From Globodera rostochiensis (Eukaryota > Nematoda > Chromadorea > Rhabditida > Heteroderidae), in the NCBI GenBank assembly GCA_018350325.1, contig JAEVLN010000013.1:1922001-1986000 (forward strand): a stretch of DNA of 64,000 nt, written 5' to 3'. The position numbers and the translations under genes were made by a program. This document shows, piece by piece, positions 34,901-46,679 of the stretch (its first letter is position 1; each line of letters opens with the position of its first letter). The notes beneath the pieces were generated by a model. The model was not told the origin of the DNA and did not search any database. It was given only the letters and a program-made list of their open reading frames with translations.

Positions 34901-35596
34901 TCATTTATTTTCAACCAAAGTCGTTTTTGAAATGTGCTGATCAAGAGACCAAAAATGTGTTAATAGAGTAAACATTTTGCAACTTGTTGTTTGTTTGTTT
35001 GTTGTGGCGATGGTCCCGTTATTTTAAAAAAGAATTTAAATTTTAAAATGAGTTTTAAACGTTTGCGTATTTACAAACTTCAGTTTTCTGTAAAATGCTG
35101 CAAAAATTGATACCCAAGTTTGTGGCCAAATGCGCGAATTAGGAATTCATCAAATTTAAATTTTCCATTTTTTTGCTTAGTTTTTTTTTAATTTAACGAC
35201 CATCCAAATCCATCTCTACTCAAAATGCCGGCGGCGATGGACAAAATGGTCCCGAAAAATGCACGTATTTTAATTGAAAATGAAAACTCGATCTCGATCG
35301 TCCGGACTCTATTGGACATCCCCCGACCCCCCCCCCCATTTTTAGAAATTTTTGGTTTTTCTTGCTTTACTCCTCTCCCATTTTCAATTTGTTCCCATTT
35401 TCGTCTAAAACGATGTGTTTGTGTTCTCTACAACAACAACCAAAGTCTACAGTGAAAGCAGCTTAATGTGTAAACAGAACAATTTCTTTTTTTGTGTTTA
35501 TTTGAATATTTCCCATTTTTTGTACCCAATTTTAGTCAACAAAATTCAATCATCCATTCGCGCATTCACACCACCATTTTTATTATATTATTTTTG
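31908..35596. other. Long A/T-rich non-coding region
   Basis: No exon supported. It includes two patches dense in TGATCA (32350-32720 and 33650-33760). It also includes a short tandem of 'aagaagtctcggcttc' at about 34330-34450 with a 16-17 bp period. The rest is low-complexity A/T with C runs near 34475 and 35330. Confidence 0.5.
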
Positions 35597-36765
35597 CGCC
35601 CGCATATTATTTGTTTTGATGTTTCCTCTTCTTTTTTTTTGTTCCATGTTAGACACATTTTAATTACTTTAACTTAGTGATTTGTGGATAAATGTAGAAG
35701 AACAAAACATTCATTGGTGGGGGTGGGTGAGTTGGATATGAAGTAGCCAAGAATGGAGATGAGTTCCATTTTTGATGATTGATTGGATGAACAGCAGGAC
35801 GATTTCTATTGGGGGGGGGGGGGGGAGGGGGATATTTTATATGCTCAAAAAAATCATAAAATTCAATTTAAATTTAAAAACAGTTGCCAAAACGTTCACT
35901 TTTAATTATGTTTAAAATTTTCTCTCATTTTACACAGACTTTTCGCGGTTTTGGGTCGAAGAAAGCCGCCCGCTCCCTAAACCCCAAGGGGGTTAAACCA
36001 AAAATGTGTAGTATATGAGAAACGACAAATTAAGTCACAAAAACTGATAACGCTAAAAAAGTAGCATTTGTATCAAATTAAGAAGTTGTCACATCGTGAA
36101 AAATGCAAATGAATGCGCAAAAATGAGACGAAAGAAAAAAGACACAGCTGCTGGACCATTACGATAAAAAAACAATGAAATAACAAAACAAAACGCTCGC
36201 ATTTTTGTCAGGAGGAGGATTGTATGGTATATGAATGATGTGTGTGATTGATAGTACAGTAGCAGCAGGGAGGGCCGTGCCGTCCTTTGCGCGTTTTGTT
36301 TGCGACTTTCCTCTCTACTCCAAGGTGTACGGCTCTGTGGACGGCAAATTGTTGTGGGCGTTGCGGCGAGCCTGGCGCTCTCGGAAGAAGGGCGTCTCCT
36401 GTGGATGGGGGGGGGAAAGGGGTCAGGAGGGACACGACCAAAAATTCGATTTTTTCGTTAAAGACTCATGTACAGTTACAACAACAACAGCACCACTACC
36501 TTGTAGATGAACCAAATGTTGGAGGCGAACAGAACGAACAGCCCAAGACCGGCCAACTACAAGGGAAAAGAAAAACGATTAAAAACAAAAAAACGTTAAT
36601 TAGGGGGGGCCTTTATCCATCTCTTTATTCCTAAAACATCTCCACTTCCTTTTTCTTCTTTCTCTTTCTTTCTTTTACGCTTTTTTTACTCTTTCCTCAC
36701 ATTTTGTGTATGCCTGACTCTTTTTATACCCCTTTCTCTGCCTTTCTCTCAATCCCCCTCTTTCG
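35597..36765. repeat. Segmental duplication, copy 1 (synaptophysin 3' end)
   Basis: Nearly identical to 42994-44154, with a few indels and substitutions (for example 'cctctctactcc' against 'cctctactcc'). It carries the last two synaptophysin exons and their 3' flank. At 36765 the match stops abruptly at the start of an inverted piece of the same gene. Confidence 0.9.
36315..36556 (-). pseudogene. Synaptophysin-like gene fragment (last two exons)
   Basis: Minus-strand exons 36556-36500 ('LAGLGLFVLFASNIWFIYK') and 36398-36315 ('ETPFFRERQARRNAHNNLPS', then 'TEPYTLE', stop) are intact duplicates of the true gene's end at 43940-43700. No earlier exon in the correct order lies upstream; the next sequence is an inverted copy of an upstream exon. 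It cannot encode a complete synaptophysin. Confidence 0.85.
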
Positions 36766-36767
36766 AG

Positions 36768-36985
36768 GCTGTTTTGGTGCAATTTTGAGTCTGGAACCTC
36801 TGATAATCCAGTATTTAAAGGGCTGTTAAAAAGCCTTCATTGGCCCAAAGCCAACAAAAAAAAATGAGAAACATTTGAAAACAAAAAAAATCTTTCAGCG
36901 CTCAGCGTAGCCCAATTGGTTTTTTCTCGTTTTAGATCACGTTGACGGCCTTCCGCGCATGGAAGTTCTACCTCGGCATTTAGGA
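36768..36985 (+). pseudogene. Inverted fragment of synaptophysin intron plus part of exon
   Basis: Reverse complement of about 46182-46403, from 'ggctgttttggtgcaatttt' to 'ttccgcgcatgga', then 'ttctacctcggcattt', where homology ends inside the exon encoding 'FRAWNFYIGIY'. It abuts duplicate copy 1 directly, so the gene's two ends were joined head-on by an inversion/deletion. Confidence 0.85.
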
Positions 36986-36999
36986 ATACTTTGTCTCAC

Positions 37000-37188
37000 T
37001 ACACTCCAAAATATACAGTTTGTCAATTTTTGGAACACTTTGACTCACTACGCACCAAAATAGACACTTGAAGCCTAAGCCTAAAGCCGAAGCCTAAAGC
37101 CAAAGCCGAAACTACACTTTGTCAATTTTGGAACACTTTGTCTCACTACGCACCAAAATAGACACTTTGTCCATTTTTGGAACACTCT
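37000..37188. repeat. 49-bp minisatellite, left part, with telomere-like insert
   Basis: Three to four units of 'ggaacactttgtctcactac' + 'gcaccaaaatagacactttg' + 'tccattttt'. One unit is interrupted at 37066-37115 by 'gaagcctaagcctaaagcc' text like the array at 40657. Separated from the main array by a Harbinger insertion. Confidence 0.85.
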
Positions 37189-39297
37189 TGCTGGTATTCA
37201 TAATGCTAACTATCCGCAGCTTTATCGCTAGCTGCAGATAAAACCGTATTCATAATGCTAAGGATTAAAATGCGTATTCATAATGATCGTTTCTTTGCAA
37301 AAATATCCTTAGCCTTAGCTGCAGATAGACTCCGTATTCATAATGCTAAGGCTAGGGTAGCAGCTACCTAGCTGCCCCTATCTTCATCGAGATGAGGATA
37401 GTTAGGAAAAATAACATTTCCATAATTTGAAAAATATTTTAAATAATTTTAAAATAATAAGGTTCAATTAATTTAATCTTTCTTATTCTTTTCTAACAAT
37501 AATAAATTTTGTTTGTGAAAAGAAATTAAGAAAAATAATTCGGCGCAATATTAGCACGAACTATGAAACCATCCCCCATTGTTGTTATATCTTCCCCAAT
37601 ATTTTGATCTTGTTCTGGTTGTTCATCAATCAAATTTTCTTCATCAAAATCAGGGACGCCTTTCATAATAGCGATATTATGAAGAACGGCAGCTGAAACG
37701 ATGAACATGCCAATGTTTTGCAATATAATTCGAATTGGTGTTTGAAGAGAATGGAATCGTTTTTTTAAGCGTCCAAATGTCTGTTCAATTAGCACCCTTG
37801 TTTTACTGTGGGCGATATTAAACCGCTGCTGTGCATTTGTACTTGGATTGGCAAATGGTGTTAACAACCATTTACGGCATGGATACCCGCTATCGCCTAA
37901 ATTAGCTTGATTAATTGGAAACAAACATTTGCGGCCACCCAATAAAATGCCGCGTAAACGTCTACTTTCGAAATCTCCCCATACGGTAGAATGACGTAAT
38001 ATAAAGCTGTCATGAGTGGACCCGGGCCATTTGCAATTTATGTTTTGAAAGCGTCCCTTATGGTCGACAACCGCTTAATTAATTCATTATTATTATATTG
38101 GGTTAAATTTATTTATTATAATGTATTGCCTTGCACGTTAATGCTTGGCCGTCCTTTGCGATTGTAATAATCTCTGCCATGTTGCGCTTCAGATGGCATT
38201 AAAATCGGTATATGTGTACAATCGATTAAGCCAACAATATTTGGCATTCCAGCCACTGCATAAAAGGCGGGAATTGTGCCTGCGCGAACCTAAATCCCAA
38301 TATTTTTCATCAATCTCATTTTATTATTTTACATCTTCATTCTGTTCAAAATAAATGAAATCGCCGGCTTTTCGGCATAAAGCCCTCGTAACACGAAAAA
38401 TCGCGCGAGAAATGGACGGCTGTGACAAGCCAAGAATGTCACCGCACCATAGTTGGAAGGACGAGGAGGCTAAATAGCCAAGTGTGGCCAAAACTTGAAG
38501 CTCGGCAGAAAGAGCACCGCCTTTCCCCGTATCCGATTCGACATCGTTTCGGACAAGGTCACAAATGAACTTAATCGGTAAACCCTAATTAATTTAAATT
38601 CATTAATCACTTTCAATCCATTACGATCAAATCTAAATCGCCGAAAGAGGTCTTCATCCGACATAATTTCCATCAAATTATTAGGCAAATACCAATTGAT
38701 CAATTTAATCTCCCTCATTTTGGGAAAAATACCACGCCTCTTTTTGAGTTCTGCCGGCATCAGCATGGCGGGAGCCTGGGAAAAACTGGTCTTTTCGTGC
38801 TTGAATTAGCTCGAGAAGTCATTTCGGAAGTAAATACCATTTTTTGGGAAAGGTTTAAATAGGAAGTGTGTTAGGCTTATAATAATGATGACTGTCGGAA
38901 GAGAACGGCGCGAGGCAATAATTTGTTTTGACAACAACCTTCATCAGCAGATATTATCTTCTTCCTTTCTTTTTTCCGGAAAACAGCCTACTGGCCAACA
39001 ACTTTCTTTTATTATTGTCCGCCTAACCGACCCCACCAAATAATCTTTGATGATGACATTCCTATTATCCACATTTCGTTTTTATTAGTAGGAAGAAATA
39101 GTAGAGAAAAAAAGACAATGGAGAGAAGAGTAGTGTGGCTGTAGCTAGGTATCTGCAGATAAAAAAATCCTCGGCTGCAGATAGTTAGCGCTAGCATTAT
39201 GAATACGGATTTTATCTGCAGATTTTTTTATCTGCAGCTACCCTATCCGCTTATCCGTAGCTGCAGATATTTATCCTTAGCATTATGAATACCAGCA
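37189..39297 (-). mobile_element. PIF/Harbinger DNA transposon
   Basis: The terminal inverted repeats begin TGCTGGTATTCATAATGC at both ends. The element is flanked by TCT on both sides (37186-37188 and 39298-39300). Removing element plus one TCT restores an ordinary 49-bp minisatellite unit ('ggaacactct|gtctcactac'), so boundaries are exact. The subterminal regions are rich in 'agctgcagataa' repeats. It encodes a degraded HARBI1-like transposase on the minus strand. Confidence 0.92.
37526..38766 (-). pseudogene. Harbinger (HARBI1-like) transposase, fragmented
   Basis: The frame 37942-37526 reads '[20 protein letters not shown]', '[20 protein letters not shown]', 'LQTPIRII' and '[11 protein letters not shown]', the C-terminal half of the DDE_Tnp_4 nuclease with its aspartate (GDSGYP) and glutamate (EQTFGRLK). 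An N-terminal piece at 38766-38470 reads 'SDEDLFRRFRFDRNGLKVIN'. The part between (38100-38450) still shows 'C.HVALQ'-type remnants in broken frames, so the gene is not intact. Harbinger elements normally also carry a Myb-like protein; none was found here. Confidence 0.8.
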
Positions 39298-39300
39298 TCT

Positions 39301-40656
39301 GTCTCACTACGCACAAAAATAGACACTTTGTCCATTTTTGGAACAGTTTGTGTCACTACGCACCAAAATAGACACTTTGTCCATTTTTGGAACACTCTGT
39401 CTCACTACGCACTAAAATAGACACTTTGTCCATTTTTAAAACAACTCTGTCTCACTACGCACCAAAATAAGCACTTTGTCTATTTTTGGAACAGTTTGTG
39501 CCACTACACTCCAAAATAGGCACTTTGTCTATTTTTGGAACACTCTGTCTCACTACGCACCAAAATAGGCACATTGTCAATTTTTGGAACAGTTTGTGTC
39601 ACTACACTCCAAAATAGACACTTTGTCCATTTTGGAACACTCTGTCTCACTACGCACCAAAATAGGCACTTTGTCCTTTTTTGGAACACTTTGTCTCACT
39701 ACGCACCAAAATAGACACTTTGTCCATTTTTGGAACACTTTGTTCACTACGCACCAAAATAGATACTTTGTCCATTTTTGGAACACTTTGTCTCACTACG
39801 CACCAAAATAGACACTTTGTCCATTTTTGGAACACTTTGTCTCACTACGCACAAAAATAGATACTTTGTCCATTTTTGTAACACTTTGTCTCACTACGCA
39901 CCAAAATAGACACTTTGTCCATTTTTGGAACACTTTGTCTCACTACGCACCAAAATAGACACTTTGTCCATTTTTGGAACACTTTGTCTCACTACGCACC
40001 AAAATAGACACTTTGTCCATTTTTGGAACACTCTGTCTCACTACGCACCAAAATAGGCACTTTGTCCTTTTTTGGAACACTTTGTCTCACTACGCACCAA
40101 AATAGACACTTTGTCCATTTTTGGAACACTTTGTCTCACTACGCACCAAAATAGATACTTTGTCCATTTTTGGAACACTTTGTCTCACTACGCACCAAAA
40201 TAGACACTTTGTCCATTTTTGGAACACTTTGTCTCACTACGCACAAAAATAGATACTTTGTCCATTTTTGTAACACTTTGTCTCACTACGCACCAAAATA
40301 GACACTTTGTCCATTTTTGGAACACTTTGTCTCACTACGCACCAAAATAGACACTTTGTCCATTTTTGGAACACTTTGTCTCACTACGCACCAAAATAGA
40401 CACTTTGTCCATTTTTGGAACACTTTGTCTCACTACGCACCAAAATAGGCACTTTGTCCATTTTTGGAACACTTTGTCTCACTACGCACCAAAATAGATA
40501 CTTTGTCCATTTTTGGAACACTTTGTCTCACTACGCACCAAAATAGACACTTTGTCCATTTTTGGAACACTTTGTCTCACTACGCACCAAAATAGACACT
40601 TTGTCCATTTTTGGAACACTTTGTCTTTGGAACACTTTGTCAAACTACACTCCAAA
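39301..40656. repeat. 49-bp minisatellite array, main part
   Basis: About 27 tandem copies of the 49-bp unit (for example units start near 39781 and 39830). Variants alternate 'agacac/agatac/aggcac' and 'acactttgt/acactctgt'. The period is not a multiple of three, and the open frames seen on both strands are artefacts. Confidence 0.95.
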
Positions 40657-42870
40657 AGACACCCGAAGCCTAAGCCTAAGCCTAAGCCTAAGCCTAAAGC
40701 CGAAGCCTAAGCCTAAGCCTAAGCCTAAGCCTAAGCCTAAGCCTAAGCCTAAAGCCGAAGCCTAAGCCTAAGCCTAAGCCTAAGCCTAAAGCCGAAGCCT
40801 AAGCCTAAGCCTAAGCCTAAAGCCGAAGCCTAAGCCTAAAGCCGAAGCCTAAAACTTTGTCTCACTACACTCCAAAATAGACACCCGAAACATAAGCCTA
40901 AGCCTAAGCCTAAGCCTAAGCCTAAGCCTAAAGCCGAAGCCTAAGCCTAAGCCTAAGCCTAAGCCTAAGCCTAAAGCCGAAGCCTAAGCCTAAGCCTAAG
41001 CCTAAGCCTAAAGCCGAAGCCTAAGCCTAAAGCCGAAGCCTAAAACTTTGTCTCACTACACTCCAAAATAGACACCCGAAACATAAGCCTAAGCCTAAGC
41101 CTAAAGCCGAAGCCTAAGCCTAAAGCCGAAGCCTAAGCCTAAGCCTAAAGCCGAAGCCTAAGCCTAAGTCTAAGCCTAAAGCCGAAGCCTAAGCCTAAAG
41201 CCGAAGCCTAAAACTTTGTCTCACTACACTCCAAAATAGACACCCGAAACATAAGCCTAAGCCTAAGCCTAAGCCTAAAGCCGAAGCCTAAGCCTAAGCC
41301 TAAAGCCGAAGCCTAAGCCTAAGCCTAAAGCCGAAGCCTAAGCCTAAAGCCGAAGCCTAACACTTTGTCACTTTGTCAAACTACACTCCAATAGACTCTC
41401 TAAGCCTAAGTCTAAGCCTAAGCCGAAACCTAAGCCTAAAGCCGAAGCCTAAGCCTAAAGCCGAAGCCTAAAACTTTGTCTCACTACACTCCAAAATAGA
41501 CACCCGAAGCATAAGCCTAAGCCTAAGCCTAAGCCTAAAGCCGAAGCCTTAAGCCGAAGCCTAAGCCTAAGCCTAAAGCCGAAGCCTAAGCCTAAAGCCG
41601 AAGCCTAAAACTTTGTCTCACTACACTCCAAAATAGACACCCGAAACATAAGCCTAAGCCTAAGCCTAAAGCCGAAGCCTAAGCCTAAGCCTAAAGCCGA
41701 AGCCTAAGCCTAAGCCTAAGTCTAAGCCTAAAGCCGAAGCCTAAGCCTAAGCCTAAGTCTATTCCTAAAGCCGAAGCCTAAGCCTAAAGCCGAAGCCTAA
41801 AACTTTGTCTCACTACACTCCAAAATAGACACCCGAAACTTAAGCCTAAGCCTAAGCCTAAAGCCGAAGCCTAAGCCTAAGCCTAAAGCCGAAGCCTAAA
41901 ACTTTGTCTCACTACACTCCAAAATAGACACCCGAAACATAAGCCTAAGCCTAAGCCTAAGCCTAAAGCCGAAGCCTAAGCCTAAGCCTAAGCCTAAAGC
42001 CGAAGCCTAAGCCTAAGCCTAAGCCTAAGTCTAAGCCTAAAGCCGAAGCCTAAGCCTAAAGCCGAAGCCTAAAACTTTGTCTCACTACACTCCAAAATAG
42101 ACACCCGAAACTTAAGCCTAAGCCTAAGCCTAAGCCTAAAGCCGAAGCCTAAGCCTAAAGCCGAAGCCTAAGCCTAAAGCCGAAGCCTAACACTTTGTCT
42201 CACTACACTCCAAAATAGACACCCGAAACATAAGCCTAAGCCTAAGCCTAAAGCCGAAGCCTAAGCCTAAAGCCGAAGCCTAACACTTTGTCTCACTACA
42301 CTCCAAAATAGACACCCGAAGCATAAGCCTAAGCCTAAGCCTAAAGCCGAAGCCTAAAGCCGAAGCCTAAGCCTAAAGCCGAAGCCTAACAAACTACACT
42401 CCAATAGACTCCCGAAGCCTAAGCCTAAGCCTAAGCCGAAGCCTAAGCCTAAAGCCGAAGCCTAAGCCTAAAGCCGAAGCCTATCACTTTGTCAAACTAC
42501 ACTCCAATAGACACCCGAAGCCTAAGCCTAAGCCTAAAGCCGAAGCCTAAGCCTAAGCCTAAGCCTAAAGTCTAAGCCTAAAGCCGAAGCCTAAAACTTT
42601 GTCTCACTACACTCCAAAATAGACACCCGAAGCATAAGCCTAAGCCTAAGCCTAAAGCCGAAGCCTAAGCCTAAGCCTAAAGCCGAAGCCTAAGCCTAAG
42701 CCTAACACTCTGTCTCACTACACTCCAAAATAGACACCCGGAGCCTAAGCCTAAAGCCGAAGCCTAAGCCTAACACTCTGTCTCACTACCAAAATAGACA
42801 CCCGAAGCATAAGCCTAAAGCCTGAGCCTAAAGCCGAAGCCTAAGCCTAAAACCGAAGCCTAAGCCTAAA
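40657..42870. repeat. Interstitial telomere-like array, (GCCTAA)n, with higher-order structure
   Basis: About 2.2 kb of GCCTAA hexamers, the complement of the nematode telomere unit TTAGGC. They are punctuated by the variant 'aaagccgaagcc' and, every 100-250 bp, by a 40-bp spacer 'aactttgtctcactacac' + 'tccaaaatagacacccgaa', which is a piece of the adjoining 49-bp minisatellite. At least a dozen such blocks occur, nearly identical to each other. The C-rich strand reads 5' to 3' rightward. Confidence 0.93.
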
Positions 42871-42993
42871 CCGTTTTATTCAAATGCTCCCCGAGTTTTA
42901 GTTGTTATTTCCTTCGCATTTAAGCCGCTAATTCTCTTCCACAGAATGCCCATCGACAGTTAAAATTGCTGTCGTTAAAATGCTTTTTCCACA

Positions 42994-44154
42994 TGCCCGC
43001 ATATTATTTGTTTTGATGTTTCCTCTTCTTTTTTTTTGTTCCATGTTAGACACATTTTAATTACTTTAACTTAGTGATTGTGGATAAATGTAGAAGAACA
43101 AAACATTCATTGGTGGGGGTGGGTGAGTTGGATATGAAGTAGCCAAGAATGGAGATGAGTTCCATTTTTGATGATAGATTGGATGAACAGCAGGACGATT
43201 TCTATTGGGGGGGGGGAGGGGGATATTTTAAATGCTCAAAAAAATCATAAAATTCAATTTAAATTTAAAAACAGTTGCCAAAACGTTCACTTTTAATTAT
43301 GTTTAAAATTTTCTCTCATTTTACACAGACTTTTCGCGGTTTTGGGTCGAAGAAGCCGCCCGCTCCCTAAACCCCAAGGGGGTTAAACCAAAAATGTGTA
43401 GTATATGAGAAACGACAAATTAAGTCACAAAAACTGATAACACTAAAAAAGTAGCATTTGTATCAAATTAAGAAGTTGTCACATCGTGAAAAATGCAAAT
43501 GAATGCGCAAAAATGAGACGAAAGAAAAAAGACACAGCTGGACCATTACGATAAAAAAACAATGAAAAAACAAAACAAAACGCTCGCATTTTTGTCAGGA
43601 GGAGGATTGTATGGTATATGAATGATGTGTGTGATTGATAGTACAGTAGCAGCAGGGAGGGCCGTGCCGTCCTTTGCGCGTTTTGTTTGCGCCTTTCCTC
43701 TACTCCAAGGTGTACGGCTCTGTGGACGGCAAATTGTTGTGGGCGTTGCGGCGAGCCTGGCGCTCTCGGAAGAAGGGCGTCTCCTGTGGATGGGGGGGGA
43801 AAGGGGTCAGGAGGGACACGACCAAAAATTCGATTTTTTCGTTAAAGACTCATGTACAGTTACAACAACAACAGCACCACTACCTTGTAGATGAACCAAA
43901 TGTTGGAGGCGAACAGAACGAACAGCCCAAGACCGGCCAACTACAAGGGAAAAGAAAAACGATTAAAAACAAAACAATCAGGAGGAGGAGGAGGCCTTCT
44001 TCCTTCTCTTTATTCCTGACATATCCTCCACTTCCTTTTTCTGCTTTCTCTTTCTTTCTTTCTTTCTACGCTTTTTTACTCTTTCCTCACATTTTATGTA
44101 TGCCTAACTCTCTTTATACCCCTTTCTCTGACTTTTCTCAATCCCTCTCTTTCC
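42994..44154. repeat. Segmental duplication, copy 2 (true synaptophysin 3' end)
   Basis: Partner of 35597-36765, in the same orientation and 7.4 kb away. It lies just to the right of the telomere-like array and is continuous with the rest of the synaptophysin gene. Confidence 0.9.
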
Positions 44155-46671
44155 CCTCTTTTCTTTCTCTCCCCCCCCCCACGCCCGCGTAGAGCAAAAA
44201 AAAAAAAAAAAAAATTTGTACCGTAACGACAGAGAGTGGCGCGCGCGCAGCATGTGTTTCCCACGTGCACTTGCTGACGTCGTCGCCCTTCTTCAGCCCC
44301 TTACAAATGCCATGCGCTTCCACTGTTTTGTTCACGTTGGCCTCCGTTGTTGCCTCTGAAATGGCACGTGCCGACATGGAGAAGCTCAACGTGCCGACCA
44401 TCCAGCCGACGGTCAACAGCACCGTCACAATCAAATCCTGTGACAATGTGTAGACAAGGAAATTAGAAAAAATTTTTGATCCAATGTCCGAATTTAGGGT
44501 TAGGGTTCAAAAAATAGGTCAGAATTGACCTCAGATTTGGATTCTACGCCCTCCCCCATCCCGAGCTCAAAGAAAACGCTTTTTACGATTTAAACAAATA
44601 AATAAAATTCAATCAAATCGTTAATTTTTTTAAAAAAGAAGCAAACCCGTGTTTCTTTAGTTCAATTTTGTACTAATAATATAAATTATATACCTACAAT
44701 AATCAATTAATTAAAGTAATGATCAATTTGAATATTTTAATTGTTTTATGGCAATTGCCACACGCACCAGGACGGGGAGGCGATCATCGCTTGCGTAATG
44801 GTTGAAGCACAGCAAATAGAGCAGAAGGCCGGCCACCGTGACAAACAGCGACAACGGGATCAGAAAAGCGACAAAATCGGCACCGCTTTACAAAAATAAA
44901 TAAATTAATTAATTAAATACTATAAAAATGATTTTAAAATATGATGACCCGGTACCACGACAAATGCGGATTTAACAAATGCGGACGACACTTGCGGACG
45001 ATAACGACATTTGCGGATCGAGCGACACTTGCGGACGATCACGAGAAAACGTCATTTGCGGACTAGAATAAAAAAATTTTGAGACCAAAACTTTTATATT
45101 TTAAATGGAACGGAGGACGGGCTCGTCAGTGCGAGCCCGTCCTCATATCCATAAAAGCATTATTTGTGTTGGCCCTTTAATCGCAGACACACGGAACTAA
45201 ATAAAGCCACTGCAGAAACAAAAGCGCATGAAAAGCATAATGCTTTTTTTCCCCACAATTTATTCTGGCAGACGCTTGCTCAAGGCATAACGAGCTTTTT
45301 CTGATTTTACACTACGGACATTCGAACAAACCATTTTTTTTTGCATCATAACTGCGTATATGAAAAGTAGTCCCATCTCATCCTCTCCCTTACGAAACAA
45401 TGTTATGCTTTTCATATGCTTTTGTTTCTGCAGTGGCTTTAATTTAGTTCTGTGTGTCTGCGATTAAAGGGCCAACACAAATAATGCTTTTATGGACTAT
45501 GAGGAAGGGCTCGCACTGACGAGCCCCGCCCTCCACTCCATTTAAAATATAAAAGTTTTGGTATCAAAATTTTTTTATTTTTACAGATCGAGATCCGCAA
45601 GTGTCGCTCGATCCGCAAATGTTATCCGCAAGTGTCGTTCCGCAAATGTCGCTATCCGCAAGTGTCGGGACACGGCTGACCGGCTGACCCCTCCCCCCTC
45701 TGCTTACGCGCCAAAGACGGGCTCGAACAGTGCAGTTTCAGTTCCATTGCAACGGTGCACCACCAGTTCGTCAATGCTGACAAAAGCAAAGGAAAGCAAA
45801 TTAAACGCAAAAACCCCCCCGAGTGTTATGCAAATTTGGTGTGAGCTCTTTTTGAATTTCCTTACCCACAAATATTTTTACAAAATTTACTGTTTAAAAA
45901 TCGGTAACGAGAAGAAAGCGTTCGAGTGCATTTTGAGTTCCGACCTCGAAACTCAAGAGTCCGAAACAGAGACCAAAATGGTGGAGCTCAGACTCAGAAT
46001 TCGGCGAAGCCGGATAACCCTACACTGTAAAATTTAACCAAAAACAATCAAAATTTTAGTAAGAGAAGGGAGGGTCAACAACCCACCCGACACTACGATT
46101 AATAACTACTCGCCGGCAACTCACTCGAGCGAGCCGAATTCGTATTTGTACGACGACTGGTCAGGGCAATAAATGCCGATGTAGAAATTCCATGCGCGGA
46201 AGGCCGTCAACGTGATCTAAAACGAGAAAAAACCAATTGGGCTACGCTGAGCAAAGCACACTGATCGCGAGAGATTTTTTGTTTTTAAATGTTTCTCATT
46301 TTTTTGTTGTTGTTGGTTTTGGCCCGATGAAGGCTTTTTAGCAGCCCTTTAAATACTGGATTATCAGAGGTTCCAGACTCAAAATTGCACCAAAACAGCC
46401 CTCGGTAGGGTGGGTTCCTTGGGTTGAGGCTAAACCTTTTTGTCTCTACGCCTTTAAATCGAATCAAAAATGTGGAAAAGCATAGAAAGGGAGCGGAAGG
46501 GGGGGACTTTAGGCCAAAAATTTATTGGACGTTGAGTCCGGGACCAATGCTCCATATTTTCCCCTTACCGGCCGGTGAGCCTTATCCTTATTTTTTTGAA
46601 TTTTTTCAAAGCCCAAAAATTTGTCAACGTCACATACCACACAAAATGCGGCCTGCAGCAGACGAATGAAC
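43700..46671 (-). CDS. sph-1: Synaptophysin-family vesicle membrane protein
   Basis: Minus-strand exons 46671-46638, 46216-46125, 45776-45708, 44885-44768, 44437-44222, 43940-43884 and 43783-43700 join in phase throughout. In order: 'FIRLLQAAFCV'; 'ITLTAFRAWNFYIGIYCPDQ' and 'YKYEFGSL'; luminal 'IDELVVHRCNGTE'; membrane segment 'FVAFLIPLSLFVTVAGLLLY'; 'LIVTVLLTVGWMVGTLSF' (second); a luminal loop with 'NKTVEAHGICKGLKKGDDVS' and paired cysteines; 'LGLFVLFASNIWFIYKETPF' (fourth membrane span and cytoplasmic start). That is the four-span MARVEL topology of synaptophysin/synaptoporin, including the conserved 'NxWF.(F/Y)KE' end. The cytoplasmic tail is only about 25 residues. The first exon with the ATG was not found, perhaps near 46700-46810. 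The gene name is by analogy with the C. elegans orthologue. An intron holds a fold-back element. Confidence 0.85.
44958..45667. mobile_element. Fold-back element with arms of about 270-285 bp, in a synaptophysin intron
   Basis: Left arm 44958-45243 and right arm 45402-45667 are inverted copies. Each carries clustered 'acatttgcggat' / 'acacttgcgga' motifs at the outer end, then 'gggctcgtcagtgcgagcc', then 'taatcgcagacacac' and 'gccactgcagaaacaaaag'. Only about 150 bp separate the arms. No coding capacity. The target duplication is unclear. Non-autonomous, perhaps MULE-related. Confidence 0.8.
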
Positions 46672-46679
46672 CTGTGAAA

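Noticed and set aside
39301..40656. Several open frames of 60-75 codons on both strands
   Set aside because: They are translations of the 49-bp minisatellite, which lacks stops in some frames; not genes.
40657..42870. A true chromosome end
   Set aside because: Unique gene sequence continues on both sides, and the repeat is interrupted by spacer; treated as interstitial.
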